Under the pieces are notes generated by a model, which searched no databases, had not been told where the DNA came from, and was given only the letters and a program-made list of their open reading frames with translations. From contig SFPF01000047.1 of NCBI GenBank assembly GCA_004552155.1, positions 1 through 18,034 on the forward strand: a stretch of 18,034 nucleotides of DNA. Direction: 5' to 3'. Origin of the DNA: Bacteroidales bacterium. GTDB taxonomy: Bacteria > Bacteroidota > Bacteroidia > Bacteroidales > Bacteroidaceae. A program made the translations under genes and the position numbers. Positions 7,874-15,283 of the stretch are shown in pieces (position 1 is the stretch's first letter; every line of letters starts with the position of its first letter).

Positions 7874-7949
7874 ATCTTTATCGTTTTATGTTTCAGTAGG
7901 TAAATGGATTTGTTTGGTAACAAAGGGGTGTAATGGGGTAAATCGGGTG

Positions 7950-7981
7950 CAAAATTACGACTTAAATTTTGCTCTTGCAAG
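7950..7981 (-). promoter_or_regulatory. rpmE promoter
   Basis: On the minus strand CTTG (7978-7981, one base off TTTG) is separated by 20 bp from TAATTTTG (7950-7957), a perfect TAnnTTTG. This implies a leader of roughly 70 bases before rpmE. Confidence 0.65.
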
Positions 7982-8017
7982 ATATTAAAGCGGTTTTTTA
8001 GCGTTAAAGGCCTATTA

Positions 8018-8049
8018 TTTGCCTGATTATGGGGTTTTCGTTAATTTTG
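8018..8049 (+). promoter_or_regulatory. Promoter of the DUF3256 gene
   Basis: TTTG (8018-8021), a 20-bp spacer, then TAATTTTG (8042-8049): an exact Bacteroidetes promoter. It diverges from the rpmE promoter, with only 36 bp between the two -33 elements, so the two could share regulation. Confidence 0.75.
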
Positions 8050-8072
8050 CACTGTCATTATCTGCTGAGAAA

Positions 8073-8102
8073 GTAGACGAGTAAATTAGTAAACGAGTAA
8101 AA
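8073..8102 (+). repeat. Copy 2 of the dispersed 30-bp repeat (ACGAGT-rich)
   Basis: Begins GTAGACGAGTAAATTAG and matches the minus strand of 5515-5544 at 25 of 30 positions. It lies in the leader between the promoter and the DUF3256 ATG. Confidence 0.6.
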
Positions 8103-8115
8103 AAGATAGAAAGCC

Positions 8116-8721
8116 ATGCTACGGTTTGTTTCCCTATATATATTAATATTGTGTAGCTCGCTGCCGCTGCGCGCCGGCTTGATTGACAGCCTGTTTATCA
8201 ATGCGCCGCAGGACGTGCTGCCGCTTTTGGGGCAGACGGAGCGGCTCGACCTCTTGGACCTTTACGATTACCGCCTGAAAGCCGAGGTGGAAAACCGGCT
8301 CGGCGGCAGGTCGCTGCTCGAACATAAGGACTCCTGCATGCTCCGCCTGCGCGTCTCTGATGCAGAAAGTTGGGAGATGCACTGCGTGCAGGGCGAGGGC
8401 GGTGCGCTGCTCATTTGCCTCAACTCCGTGCGTGCCGGCGGCGAGATGACGCGCCTCTCCGCGTACAATCTCTCGTGGCAACCGATTAAACTGGCGTTCC
8501 CCAAGCCGGATTGCAAGCATTTCCTCACCGCTGCGCCCGCCGATTCGCTCACGGATGCCGACCTTTCTACCCTCCACGCGTTGCTGCCCGCCCTTCCCGT
8601 GGCGGCTTCTTGGCAGGAGGGCAACCGCTTGCAGTTGCGCATCGATGCTTCCGCGCTCACCGCCGATTGCCTCCGCCCTTTGACCTATGAATATCGCAAG
8701 GGCGCATTCGTGTTGCAGTAA
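8116..8721 (+). CDS. Exported DUF3256 family protein
   Basis: A 201-residue protein. The N-terminus MLRFVSLYILILCSSLPLRA is a signal peptide, so it is probably periplasmic or envelope-located. The mature part matches the Bacteroidetes-only DUF3256 family by pattern: F-x-x-A/P-P-x-x-x-L-P-L-L followed by RLDLLDLYDYRLKAEVENRLGG (43-64), a central L-R-V/S-E-M-H segment and a later N-L-S-W-Q-P-I-K. The function of DUF3256 is unknown and no catalytic motif is visible. It has its own promoter, and ATG 8116 is the first start after it. It is followed by a repeat-rich gap rather than another gene, so it appears monocistronic. The family call is from remembered pattern, not a search. Confidence 0.75.
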   Translation: MLRFVSLYILILCSSLPLRAGLIDSLFINAPQDVLPLLGQTERLDLLDLYDYRLKAEVENRLGGRSLLEHKDSCMLRLRVSDAESWEMHCVQGEGGALLICLNSVRAGGEMTRLSAYNLSWQPIKLAFPKPDCKHFLTAAPADSLTDADLSTLHALLPALPVAASWQEGNRLQLRIDASALTADCLRPLTYEYRKGAFVLQ

Positions 8722-8767
8722 GGGAGAGGGGCTCAATCTGGCAGCGCATCGAAAGGATTCGCTTTGA

Positions 8768-9026
8768 GGCGGGCTGTAAGCCCAGTTGCTGCCCATAGCC
8801 CAGGGCAACGCCCTGGGGAAACGTATGCCGCGATTATTACATTCGGCATTTTTGCGCTGGCGCAAAAATGCCACGCACCAAAAGCGCGTAATCCCTAAAC
8901 GCCACACGGGGCGTTGCCCCTCATAAAGCAGGCTGCTCTTACAGAGCGAGACACTTTAATCAATGCATCACCATTTCCCAGGGCGTTGCCCTGGGCTGGG
9001 GGCAACAATAGGGCTTACAGCCCGCC
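8768..9026. repeat. Nested inverted-repeat element (REP/REPIN-like)
   Basis: The outer arms 8768-8821 and 8974-9026 are inverted copies matching at about 48 of 53 positions, with a 152-bp spacer. Each arm itself contains two small palindromes: GGGCTGTAAGCCC, and CCCAGGGCAACGCCCTGGG with 8-bp arms. The spacer adds a perfect 12-bp hairpin (8845-8872) and GGGGCGTTGCCCC (8908-8920). Paired palindromic units in opposite orientation are the layout of REPINs mobilised by REP-associated (RAYT) transposases; no transposase is present. The gap 8722-9328 holds this element and the promoter of the next gene, but no convincing gene. Confidence 0.75.
8845..8872. other. Perfect hairpin inside the inverted-repeat spacer
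   Basis: GGCATTTTTGCG (8845-8856) pairs perfectly with CGCAAAAATGCC (8861-8872) around the tetraloop CTGG. There is no T-tract on either side, so it is unlikely to be a terminator. It is probably part of the surrounding REP-like element. Confidence 0.6.
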
Positions 9027-9188
9027 CCAGTCATAGTGTTTTGAAAATATGCCGCCTACAATGCCACAGACAACGAACTCCAAGCCCTCTTTCGCGCCTG
9101 AAATTGCGGGCGTGGGCACAAATCGCGGGAAATAAAGCATTATTGTTAGCAAAAAAGGCAGTATCAAGGCAGAAAGTTTGATTTTTTG

Positions 9189-9219
9189 TTTGTCAGAAAG
9201 AAAAATGTAACTAATTTTG
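9189..9219 (+). promoter_or_regulatory. Promoter of the Omp28-like gene
   Basis: TTTG (9189-9192), 19 bp, then TAATTTTG (9212-9219): an exact match to the Bacteroidetes consensus. The implied 5' leader is about 100 bases and AT-rich, which suggests room for leader-level control. Confidence 0.75.
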
Positions 9220-9328
9220 CCGCTATCTATTCAGACTTACGCTGAGCAAACAGATAATATATAGGTATTAGTCATTATATAATCGGATAATCATTTTTAT
9301 TGTTCAACTTAATTTAATAATCACGCAC

Positions 9329-11437
9329 ATGAAGAAATTTTTACTTCTGATTGCTGCCGTAGTGGTTACTATGACGGCAAGCGCACAGTCTAAGACTTTT
9401 GCCAAGTCTCAGGTAGGTGCAAAGGTTGAAAAGCAGAAGTTGCCCGACTTCCTGCTTAAGGCAAAGACTGTAAATCCTTTCGGCGACTTCAAGAAGGGTC
9501 TCGTTGCTACTCCGAAGAAGCAGAAGATCCAGTCGCGCGAGGACGAACTCGATGAGTCTAAAGTCCTCGATCTCTGGTGCTGGGCAGACTCTATGGCCTC
9601 GATCCAAGGCCTTATCAACATGCCTTCCTCGGCAACGGAATTGCGCTGGGGTGTGTCTTTCTCTGAGGATTTGATGCAAAAGTATATTGGCAACACGATC
9701 GACCAGATTGCTTTCTACACCACCCCCGGTACGCTCACTAACTGCTCTGTTTGGGTGATGAGCCTGGCCACGGGCAAGGTTGTTTGGCAGCAGGCTTGCA
9801 GCCTCGTTGAATTTGATGCTAACGTCATCGCTTGCCAGAATCCTTACACCATCACGGGCGAACCTGTTATGGTAGGTTACACGGCATACGTTAAGTCACC
9901 GTCCGTTCAGGGCTACCCCGTAGCAGCTTGCGTTTATCCCACCTCTGTGGACGGCGGTGCTTATTTCTACTATGGCGGTTGGTACAACACCTCTACTTGG
10001 TTCTACGAAGACTGCTACGCTGCAAACTTCATTCAGTGCTACACCAGCGGTACGGCTGGCCGTAAGAACAACGACCTGACCGTTATCGGTACTGATGGCC
10101 TGCGCGGCGAGCTCTCTGCCGGTAACCAGCAGTTCGGTGCTTACGTGCGCAACTATGGTATGACGGATATCACCTCGTTCGACTACACTTACGAGGTAGA
10201 CGGCAACGCAACCAGCGGTACGGTTAATCTTACCACTCCTCTCGGCTACCTCGGCGCAAAGGCTGTGGCTGTTACGGCAGTTAAGCCCAACAGCAAGGGC
10301 ATTTACAATGGTACATTTACGGTTACAAAGGTGAACGGCGGCAATGACGGCGCAGCAGAAGACAACGTAGCCCCTGTTCCCGTTGTGGCCCTTGATGGCG
10401 GCGTGAAGAGAATGAATGTTATCGAAGAGTGGACCAGCACGGAATGTGGCTGGTGTCCGCGCGGCATCGTTGGTCTCGACAAGATCAAGAACAATTACAA
10501 AAACGACGTTATTCCTATCTCTGTTCACACATGGTTTAATGAAAAAGGCGACGATGCGCTTGATGTGCCCTCTTATGAAGAGGTTCTTGTGAACTATTAT
10601 CGCGGTTTCCCCGATGCTGCAATCAACCGCGAAATTACTGGCGTTGATCCGTATGCCGCTTACGAAAATCTTCCCAGCATCTTCAATCAGCACTGCGAAG
10701 CTACCCTCGGTCTTGCAACTTCTGATGAAGATATGGGTGCCAGCGTAAGCATCACGCCTTCTATCGAGTTCAACATCGACGTTCCTGCTAAATACTATGG
10801 TTTGGCTTACGTGATCACTGAAGACAACATCACGGGCGTAGATCAGCTCAACTACTACTATGGTCTTCCCGATAACTACTTTGATGGTGCTGACGACCTG
10901 AAATTCCTCCAGACGGTTACTCCCACGGACCAGAAGGCAGTTTCTGGAACCATGTACTACTATTACCAGCCCACGTTCAACGACATCGCCCGCACGATTG
11001 ACTCTCCTTGGGGCGACGAGCACCTCCTGCCCGCTTGCAAGGCCGGCGAAAAGGTAACGCTTGATCCTGTTGTTATTGAAATGCCCAGCAGCATCGAAAG
11101 TTCTAAGACCGACGACGTTAACGTAACGGCTCTTCTGATTGACCAGCGTACCGGTGTCATCGTTACCGCCAGCCGCGTGAAGTTCGGCGAAAGCGGTTGG
11201 GCAGTAGGCATCAACAAGGTTGAGAACGCTACCGACGAACCCGTTATCGAAGTAGCAGAAGGCGCATTCAACGTTACGGCTGAAAACGCTACCGCTAAGG
11301 TTTACACCATGGATGGTAAGCTCGTGACCAGCGCAACGGTTAAGGGCAGCGCTTCTATCCCCACCTTCGGCAACGGCGCATACATCATCCGCGTTGAAGC
11401 TAACGGTCAGAAGTTCGCTAAGAAGGCTATCTTCTAA
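9329..11437 (+). CDS. Omp28-like secreted protein with T9SS-type sorting domain
   Basis: A 702-residue protein. It has a clear signal peptide (MKKFLLLIAAVVVTMTASAQ, residues 1-20). Residues about 75-240 form a beta-rich region with several cysteines. Residues about 245-345 resemble an Ig-like or CARDB-type beta domain (NDLTVIGTDG...). From about 360 a thioredoxin-like Omp28 domain begins: NVIEEWTSTECGWCPRG holds a CGWC redox-type pair (C373, C376), and GFPDA (426-430) supplies the proline expected opposite it. The last 50 or so residues (AKVYTMDGKLV, then GAYIIRVEANGQ and KKAIF) match the type A sorting domain of T9SS cargo. It would therefore cross the outer membrane and stay cell-associated or be released. 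It is flanked by its own promoter and terminator, so monocistronic. Whether the CGWC pair is catalytic is unproven. Confidence 0.82.
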   Translation: MKKFLLLIAAVVVTMTASAQSKTFAKSQVGAKVEKQKLPDFLLKAKTVNPFGDFKKGLVATPKKQKIQSREDELDESKVLDLWCWADSMASIQGLINMPSSATELRWGVSFSEDLMQKYIGNTIDQIAFYTTPGTLTNCSVWVMSLATGKVVWQQACSLVEFDANVIACQNPYTITGEPVMVGYTAYVKSPSVQGYPVAACVYPTSVDGGAYFYYGGWYNTSTWFYEDCYAANFIQCYTSGTAGRKNNDLTVIGTDGLRGELSAGNQQFGAYVRNYGMTDITSFDYTYEVDGNATSGTVNLTTPLGYLGAKAVAVTAVKPNSKGIYNGTFTVTKVNGGNDGAAEDNVAPVPVVALDGGVKRMNVIEEWTSTECGWCPRGIVGLDKIKNNYKNDVIPISVHTWFNEKGDDALDVPSYEEVLVNYYRGFPDAAINREITGVDPYAAYENLPSIFNQHCEATLGLATSDEDMGASVSITPSIEFNIDVPAKYYGLAYVITEDNITGVDQLNYYYGLPDNYFDGADDLKFLQTVTPTDQKAVSGTMYYYYQPTFNDIARTIDSPWGDEHLLPACKAGEKVTLDPVVIEMPSSIESSKTDDVNVTALLIDQRTGVIVTASRVKFGESGWAVGINKVENATDEPVIEVAEGAFNVTAENATAKVYTMDGKLVTSATVKGSASIPTFGNGAYIIRVEANGQKFAKKAIF

Positions 11438-11461
11438 ACCAACAAAACGCTCATAAAAATC

Positions 11462-11493
11462 AAGGCGAGCATCCCGCGCGGGGTGCTCGCCTT
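11462..11493. terminator. Bidirectional terminator between Omp28-like gene and parC
   Basis: A 14-bp stem (11462-11475 with 11480-11493, one G-U wobble) around GCGC. The GC-rich core AGGCGAGCA/TGCTCGCCT is followed by a T-run on the plus strand (CCTTTTTGAT) and by T-rich sequence on the minus strand. It lies between convergent stops. Confidence 0.9.
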
Positions 11494-11523
11494 TTTGATG
11501 GATATAAGTATTGATTATTTCGC

Positions 11524-14214
11524 TTATGCCTCGTCGAAGAGCGAGGGTCGCTTGTCGCTTTCGGCAAGTGCTTCGCCCTCGGTTTCTTCGTCCTGCTCCT
11601 CGGGTTCAGGTTCGGGGAAGCGGGTAGGTTCTAATTCCTCCACGCGCTCCACGGCGCAGGTGGTGAGGCGCTTGCCCTTTGCCTTGAAGCCTTTGACGGC
11701 GATATATTCCTCCACGTCCACGACCATAGGATCGCGGAAGGCGTCTGCGCCGCCATAGACGAGGCTGATGCGCGGATAGACCTGGTCGGTGAGCAGCACG
11801 AGGCGCGAAGCCGGGTTGTCGCCCAAGAAGTTGAGCGGACGCGTCTGCGCCGTGCGCTCAAAGCAGAAGCGCTTCACGTAGGCAAAGCCTTGCTGGTCGG
11901 CGTCGAAGAGCACTGCGCTCCACACCTTGGCGGCATCAAACTTTTCCACGCGGAGAATGCCCGTAGGCTCGTAGTGGTTGTTCACGTCGAAGGAGGTGGT
12001 GTAGAAGTTGCCGTTTTCCAAAACCACAAGCACTTGGTCGTCCGAATGGAACTCGCCGAGATATTGCCCGCGCTCGTCGTAGTTGAGGCGTTGCACGTCG
12101 TGGTCGAACCACACCTTGCGCCCGCCGAGCGTAGAGCCGCCGAGCGCTTTGAGCGAGATGTGATGGACGGGGAGCTTGGTGAGCAGGTTGCCCCGGCTCT
12201 GACGGCCCTTGACGAGGATCTCGCCGAAATCTTTCTCAAACGACACGCGCTTGAGCTTCGGGTTGGGGCGCAGCGTCACCTTGATAATCTCTGCCTCGCC
12301 GTTGCCGTTGGCCGTGAGGTAGAGCACCTCGGAGCCGGGCGTGCCGAGCGTGAGGTCGTATTCGCGGTCGTGGGTTATGGAAGTGACGTTGAAGCGTTTG
12401 AGGAACGTGCTGCCCGTCTTGCCGTCGCGATAAACGGCATTGTAGATAGTGCGCTTGTCGCCTCGCTTGAACACGTCGATGTGTATGATGCTCAGCTTTT
12501 TGTTCTTCTCTGCCGCCGAGCGGGCGGTGCTGCCGATAAATACCTTTTCCTGCACGCGCGTGATTTTATAGGTGCCGTCGGAGTAGAAGATAATCACGTC
12601 GTCGATGGGCGAGCAGTTGGCCACGAACTCGTCCTTTTTCAGCCCCGTGCCCATAAAGCCGTCGGTGCGGTTGATGTAGAGTTTCTCGTTGGCCTCGATG
12701 ACTTTCGTGGCTTCGATGTTGTCGAAAGAGCGGATTTCCGTTTTGCGCGGGAATTGGTGCGCGTATTTATCCTTAATCAACTGATACCAGTTGGCAGTGA
12801 CGCTCACCATATCGGCAAGGTCGCGGTCGATACGCGCCACCTCGTCCTTCATGCGAGCGATGAGTTCGTCGGCCTTATCCTTGTTGAATTTCAGAATACG
12901 CGCCATGCGGATTTCCATAAGGCGGAGAATGTCGTCCTTGGTCACCTCGCGGATAAACTGCGGGTAGAACGGCGTGAGGCGCTCGTCGATATGCGCGCAG
13001 GCGGCGTCCATATCTTTCGCGTTCTCAAAGGCCCGGTCCTTATAGATACGCTCCTCGATGAATATCTTTTCCAAAGAGGCGAAGTGCAGGCTTTCCAGCA
13101 ATTCGCCGCGGCGGATAAGCAGTTCCTTGCGCAGCAGATCCTTGGTGCTCTCCACGCTGCGGCGCAGCACGTCGCTCACGGTGAGGAACTTGGGGCGCTT
13201 CTCGTCGATGACGCAGCAGTTGGGCGAGATAGAGACCTCGCAGTCGGTAAAGGCGTAAAGCGCGTCGATCGCCTTGTCGCTCGACGTGCCGGGCGTGAGG
13301 TGCACCAATATTTCCACGCCGGCGGCCGTGTTGTCGTCCACCTTGCGGATTTTGATTTTCCCCTTGTCGTTGGCTTTGAGAATGCTGTCGATCAGGCTCG
13401 TGGTGGTCTTGCCGAAGGGGATTTCGCGGATAGCGAGCGTCTTGTTGTCGATTTTCTCAATCTTGGCGCGTACTTTCACGTTGCCGCCGCGCATACCGTC
13501 GTTGTAGCGCGACACGTCGATGCTGCCGCCCGTGAGGAAGTCGGGGTAAAGGCAGAACGGCTCTCCGTGCAGGTAGCTGATGGCGGCATCGCAGAGCTCA
13601 CCGAAGTTGTGCGGCAGGATTTTTGCCGAAAGCCCCACGGCAATGCCTTCCGCGCCCTGCGCCAGCAATAGCGGGAACTTCACAGGGAGCGACACCGGCT
13701 CCTTGTTGCGCCCGTCGTAGGAGAGTTTCCACTCGGTGGTTTTGGGATTAAACAGCACGTCGAGGGCAAACTTGGAGAGCCGCGCCTCAATATAACGCGG
13801 CGCGGCGGCATCGTCGCCCGTAAGGATGTTGCCCCAGTTGCCCTGGCAGTCAATGAGCAGTTCCTTCTGCCCGAGCTGCACGAGCGCATCGCCGATAGAG
13901 GCGTCGCCGTGCGGGTGGAACTGCATCGTGTGGCCCACGATATTGGCCACCTTATTGTAGCGCCCGTCGTCGAGCCGCTTCATAGAGTGGAGTATGCGGC
14001 GCTGCACGGGTTTTAGGCCGTCGCCGAGGTGCGGCACGGCACGCTCGAGGATAACGTAAGAGGCATAATCGAGAAACCAGTGCTGATACATGCCGGTCAG
14101 TTGCAGGTTTCCGTCGCTGTCTTTCACGTCGGACGGCTGGTAAGAAGAATGTGCTTGTTCTTGCGGATTTTCATTTGCGCCGTCTTGCGGCGTAAGGTTT
14201 GCATCTTCGCTCAT
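11524..14214 (-). CDS. parC: DNA topoisomerase IV subunit A
   Basis: Type IIA topoisomerase A subunit that cuts and rejoins DNA to decatenate chromosomes, working with ParE (not in this window). With the ATG at 14214 the protein is 896 residues. The breakage-reunion domain shows the QRR motif (71-73), HPHGD (100-104) and the catalytic tyrosine Y141 in AAPRYIEARL. A long coiled-coil/tower region follows (EKIFIEERIYKDRAFE...), then a C-terminal pinwheel-type domain with a degenerate basic box (RQSRGNLLTK). It ends in an acidic tail (EPEPEEQDEETEG). The longer frame begins with TTG at 14256, but MSEDANLT at 14214 is the likelier start. ParC is preferred over GyrA because the GyrA box is degenerate and the HPHGDASIGDALV region fits my recollection of Bacteroidales ParC. 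No clear promoter is visible upstream. Confidence 0.92.
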   Translation of the reverse strand: MSEDANLTPQDGANENPQEQAHSSYQPSDVKDSDGNLQLTGMYQHWFLDYASYVILERAVPHLGDGLKPVQRRILHSMKRLDDGRYNKVANIVGHTMQFHPHGDASIGDALVQLGQKELLIDCQGNWGNILTGDDAAAPRYIEARLSKFALDVLFNPKTTEWKLSYDGRNKEPVSLPVKFPLLLAQGAEGIAVGLSAKILPHNFGELCDAAISYLHGEPFCLYPDFLTGGSIDVSRYNDGMRGGNVKVRAKIEKIDNKTLAIREIPFGKTTTSLIDSILKANDKGKIKIRKVDDNTAAGVEILVHLTPGTSSDKAIDALYAFTDCEVSISPNCCVIDEKRPKFLTVSDVLRRSVESTKDLLRKELLIRRGELLESLHFASLEKIFIEERIYKDRAFENAKDMDAACAHIDERLTPFYPQFIREVTKDDILRLMEIRMARILKFNKDKADELIARMKDEVARIDRDLADMVSVTANWYQLIKDKYAHQFPRKTEIRSFDNIEATKVIEANEKLYINRTDGFMGTGLKKDEFVANCSPIDDVIIFYSDGTYKITRVQEKVFIGSTARSAAEKNKKLSIIHIDVFKRGDKRTIYNAVYRDGKTGSTFLKRFNVTSITHDREYDLTLGTPGSEVLYLTANGNGEAEIIKVTLRPNPKLKRVSFEKDFGEILVKGRQSRGNLLTKLPVHHISLKALGGSTLGGRKVWFDHDVQRLNYDERGQYLGEFHSDDQVLVVLENGNFYTTSFDVNNHYEPTGILRVEKFDAAKVWSAVLFDADQQGFAYVKRFCFERTAQTRPLNFLGDNPASRLVLLTDQVYPRISLVYGGADAFRDPMVVDVEEYIAVKGFKAKGKRLTTCAVERVEELEPTRFPEPEPEEQDEETEGEALAESDKRPSLFDEA

Positions 14215-14368
14215 GGAAAAGAAAAGGTTGTAAGATAAACGTGTCGATTGAATCAAGTGTTAAGTGCCTTCCAGGCAGTTAATGCTTTAATCATTATTAG
14301 TTCCTTATGTTACTAATTCAACTAACGCTTTTATAAGGATGTATAATCATCAGTCGCTACGCGGCATT

Positions 14369-14400
14369 CTACCATTTTCGTGAGCTCACGAAAATGGTAG
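14369..14400. other. Perfect 32-bp palindrome between tcdA and parC
   Basis: CTACCATTTTCGTGAG (14369-14384) is followed directly by its exact complement (14385-14400), with no central gap. It begins 7 bases after the tcdA stop on the minus strand. A T-rich run (TTTGTTTTC) lies on the plus side only, so it is not a typical minus-strand terminator, although it could still end tcdA transcripts or serve as a protein-binding site. Confidence 0.75.
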
Positions 14401-14407
14401 TTTGTTT

Positions 14408-15226
14408 TCACTTATGCAAAAATATAAAAAAAGCGATTATCTGCCGTGGAAAAGGCGGTTTGATTGCTGCTCGGCGGGCAAAGGGCGCGTTCTTGCAAAC
14501 GTCCTGTATCACGAGGCCGGCGAGCGTCAGGCCGAATATGGCGGTGATGTGCATCAGCGAACCATTGATTTGCGCCTTGCGGGCGTCCAGCGCGCCCAGC
14601 GAAGAGGCTTCGGGCGGCGTGCCGGCATTGGGCAGGAGCTCGTCGCTGTACACGCACTTAAACTTGCGGCGCGGCAGTTGCTTGGTGCGCTTGAAGCGGC
14701 GGCGCAAGGCCGCGCCCAGAGGGCAGCCCGTCACTTTCCAGAACTCGGCAACGCGAATGCGCGTCGGGTCCATTTTCAAGGCTGCGCCCATTGAGGAATA
14801 GAAGCGCACGGGCAGAGAGGTGGCGTGAAGGATAAGCGCGGCTTTGTCGGCAAGCGCGTCGATGGCATCTATCACGTAGTCGAAACTTTCCAGTTGGAAC
14901 TGCGCCGCTGTTTCAGGCGTGTAGACCGTTTTCAGGCCGATGATTTCTGCCTCGGGGCTGATGCTGCGCAGGCGGTCGCAGAGCACGTCTGCTTTATACA
15001 GCCCCACGGTCTGCGTAGTGGCGGGCAGTTGGCGGTTGATGTTGCTCTCGCTCACGCGGTCGGGGTCGACCATTGTGATATGCCCCACGCCGGTGCGAAC
15101 AAGGCTTTCGGCGCACCAGCTTCCCACGCCGCCCACGCCGAAAAGCAGCACGCGCGTCTCTTTCAGGCGTTGCAGTGCATCGGGACCGAGGAGGAGTTGT
15201 GTGCGGTTGAATATTTCGCTATACAT
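14408..15226 (-). CDS. tcdA: tRNA threonylcarbamoyladenosine dehydratase (ThiF/E1-like)
   Basis: An E1-like ATP-dependent enzyme that cyclises the t6A base at position 37 of ANN-decoding tRNAs to the hydantoin form ct6A. The 272-residue length matches E. coli TcdA (CsdL/YgdL). The start MYSEIFNRTQLLLG is characteristic. The nucleotide-binding loop LLFGVGGVGSWCAE (27-40), the acidic strand VDPDRVSESNINRQ (53-66), and the D-A-I-D-A segment (120-124) are all present. The TRIRVAEFWKVTGCPL region (155-170) is also family-like. The C-terminal tail after DVCKN (about 20 residues) is unusual and may be a recent extension. It lies downstream of the broken DUF3472 gene, with a hairpin only 14 bp before its ATG, so its promoter is unclear. 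Confidence 0.9.
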   Translation of the reverse strand: MYSEIFNRTQLLLGPDALQRLKETRVLLFGVGGVGSWCAESLVRTGVGHITMVDPDRVSESNINRQLPATTQTVGLYKADVLCDRLRSISPEAEIIGLKTVYTPETAAQFQLESFDYVIDAIDALADKAALILHATSLPVRFYSSMGAALKMDPTRIRVAEFWKVTGCPLGAALRRRFKRTKQLPRRKFKCVYSDELLPNAGTPPEASSLGALDARKAQINGSLMHITAIFGLTLAGLVIQDVCKNAPFARRAAIKPPFPRQIIAFFIFLHK

Positions 15227-15240
15227 ATAATATATAGTAA

Positions 15241-15267
15241 GGGGCGTATCCGGGAAGAATACGCCCC
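15241..15267 (-). terminator. Hairpin between the DUF3472 pseudogene and tcdA
   Basis: GGGGCGTAT (15241-15249) pairs with ATACGCCCC (15259-15267) around a 9-base loop. The minus-strand tail (TTACTATATATT) is only weakly T-rich, while a T5 run lies on the plus side. It probably ends transcripts of the upstream pseudogene. It could instead be a leader hairpin of tcdA, whose ATG lies 14 bp further. Confidence 0.6.
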
Positions 15268-15283
15268 AATCTTTTTGGCTTTG

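Noticed and set aside
8143..8907. 254-residue minus-strand open frame opposite the DUF3256 gene
   Set aside because: Antisense to a gene with a signal peptide and consensus promoter, and it runs into the inverted-repeat element.
8963..9181. 72-residue plus-strand open frame within the repeat-rich gap
   Set aside because: It overlaps one arm of the inverted repeat and has no protein-like features.
9896..11023. 375-residue minus-strand open frame opposite the Omp28-like gene
   Set aside because: Antisense shadow of a gene that has a signal peptide, recognisable domains, a promoter and a terminator.
11890..13671. 593-residue plus-strand open frame opposite parC
   Set aside because: It is fully antisense to a well-supported topoisomerase gene. 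It shows a low-complexity V/H/A/E-rich composition typical of a complementary frame and no recognisable domain.
14215..14256. Longer parC start at TTG 14256
   Set aside because: The ATG at 14214 gives a more usual N-terminus (MSEDANLT). The extra 14 residues have no family counterpart that I recognise.
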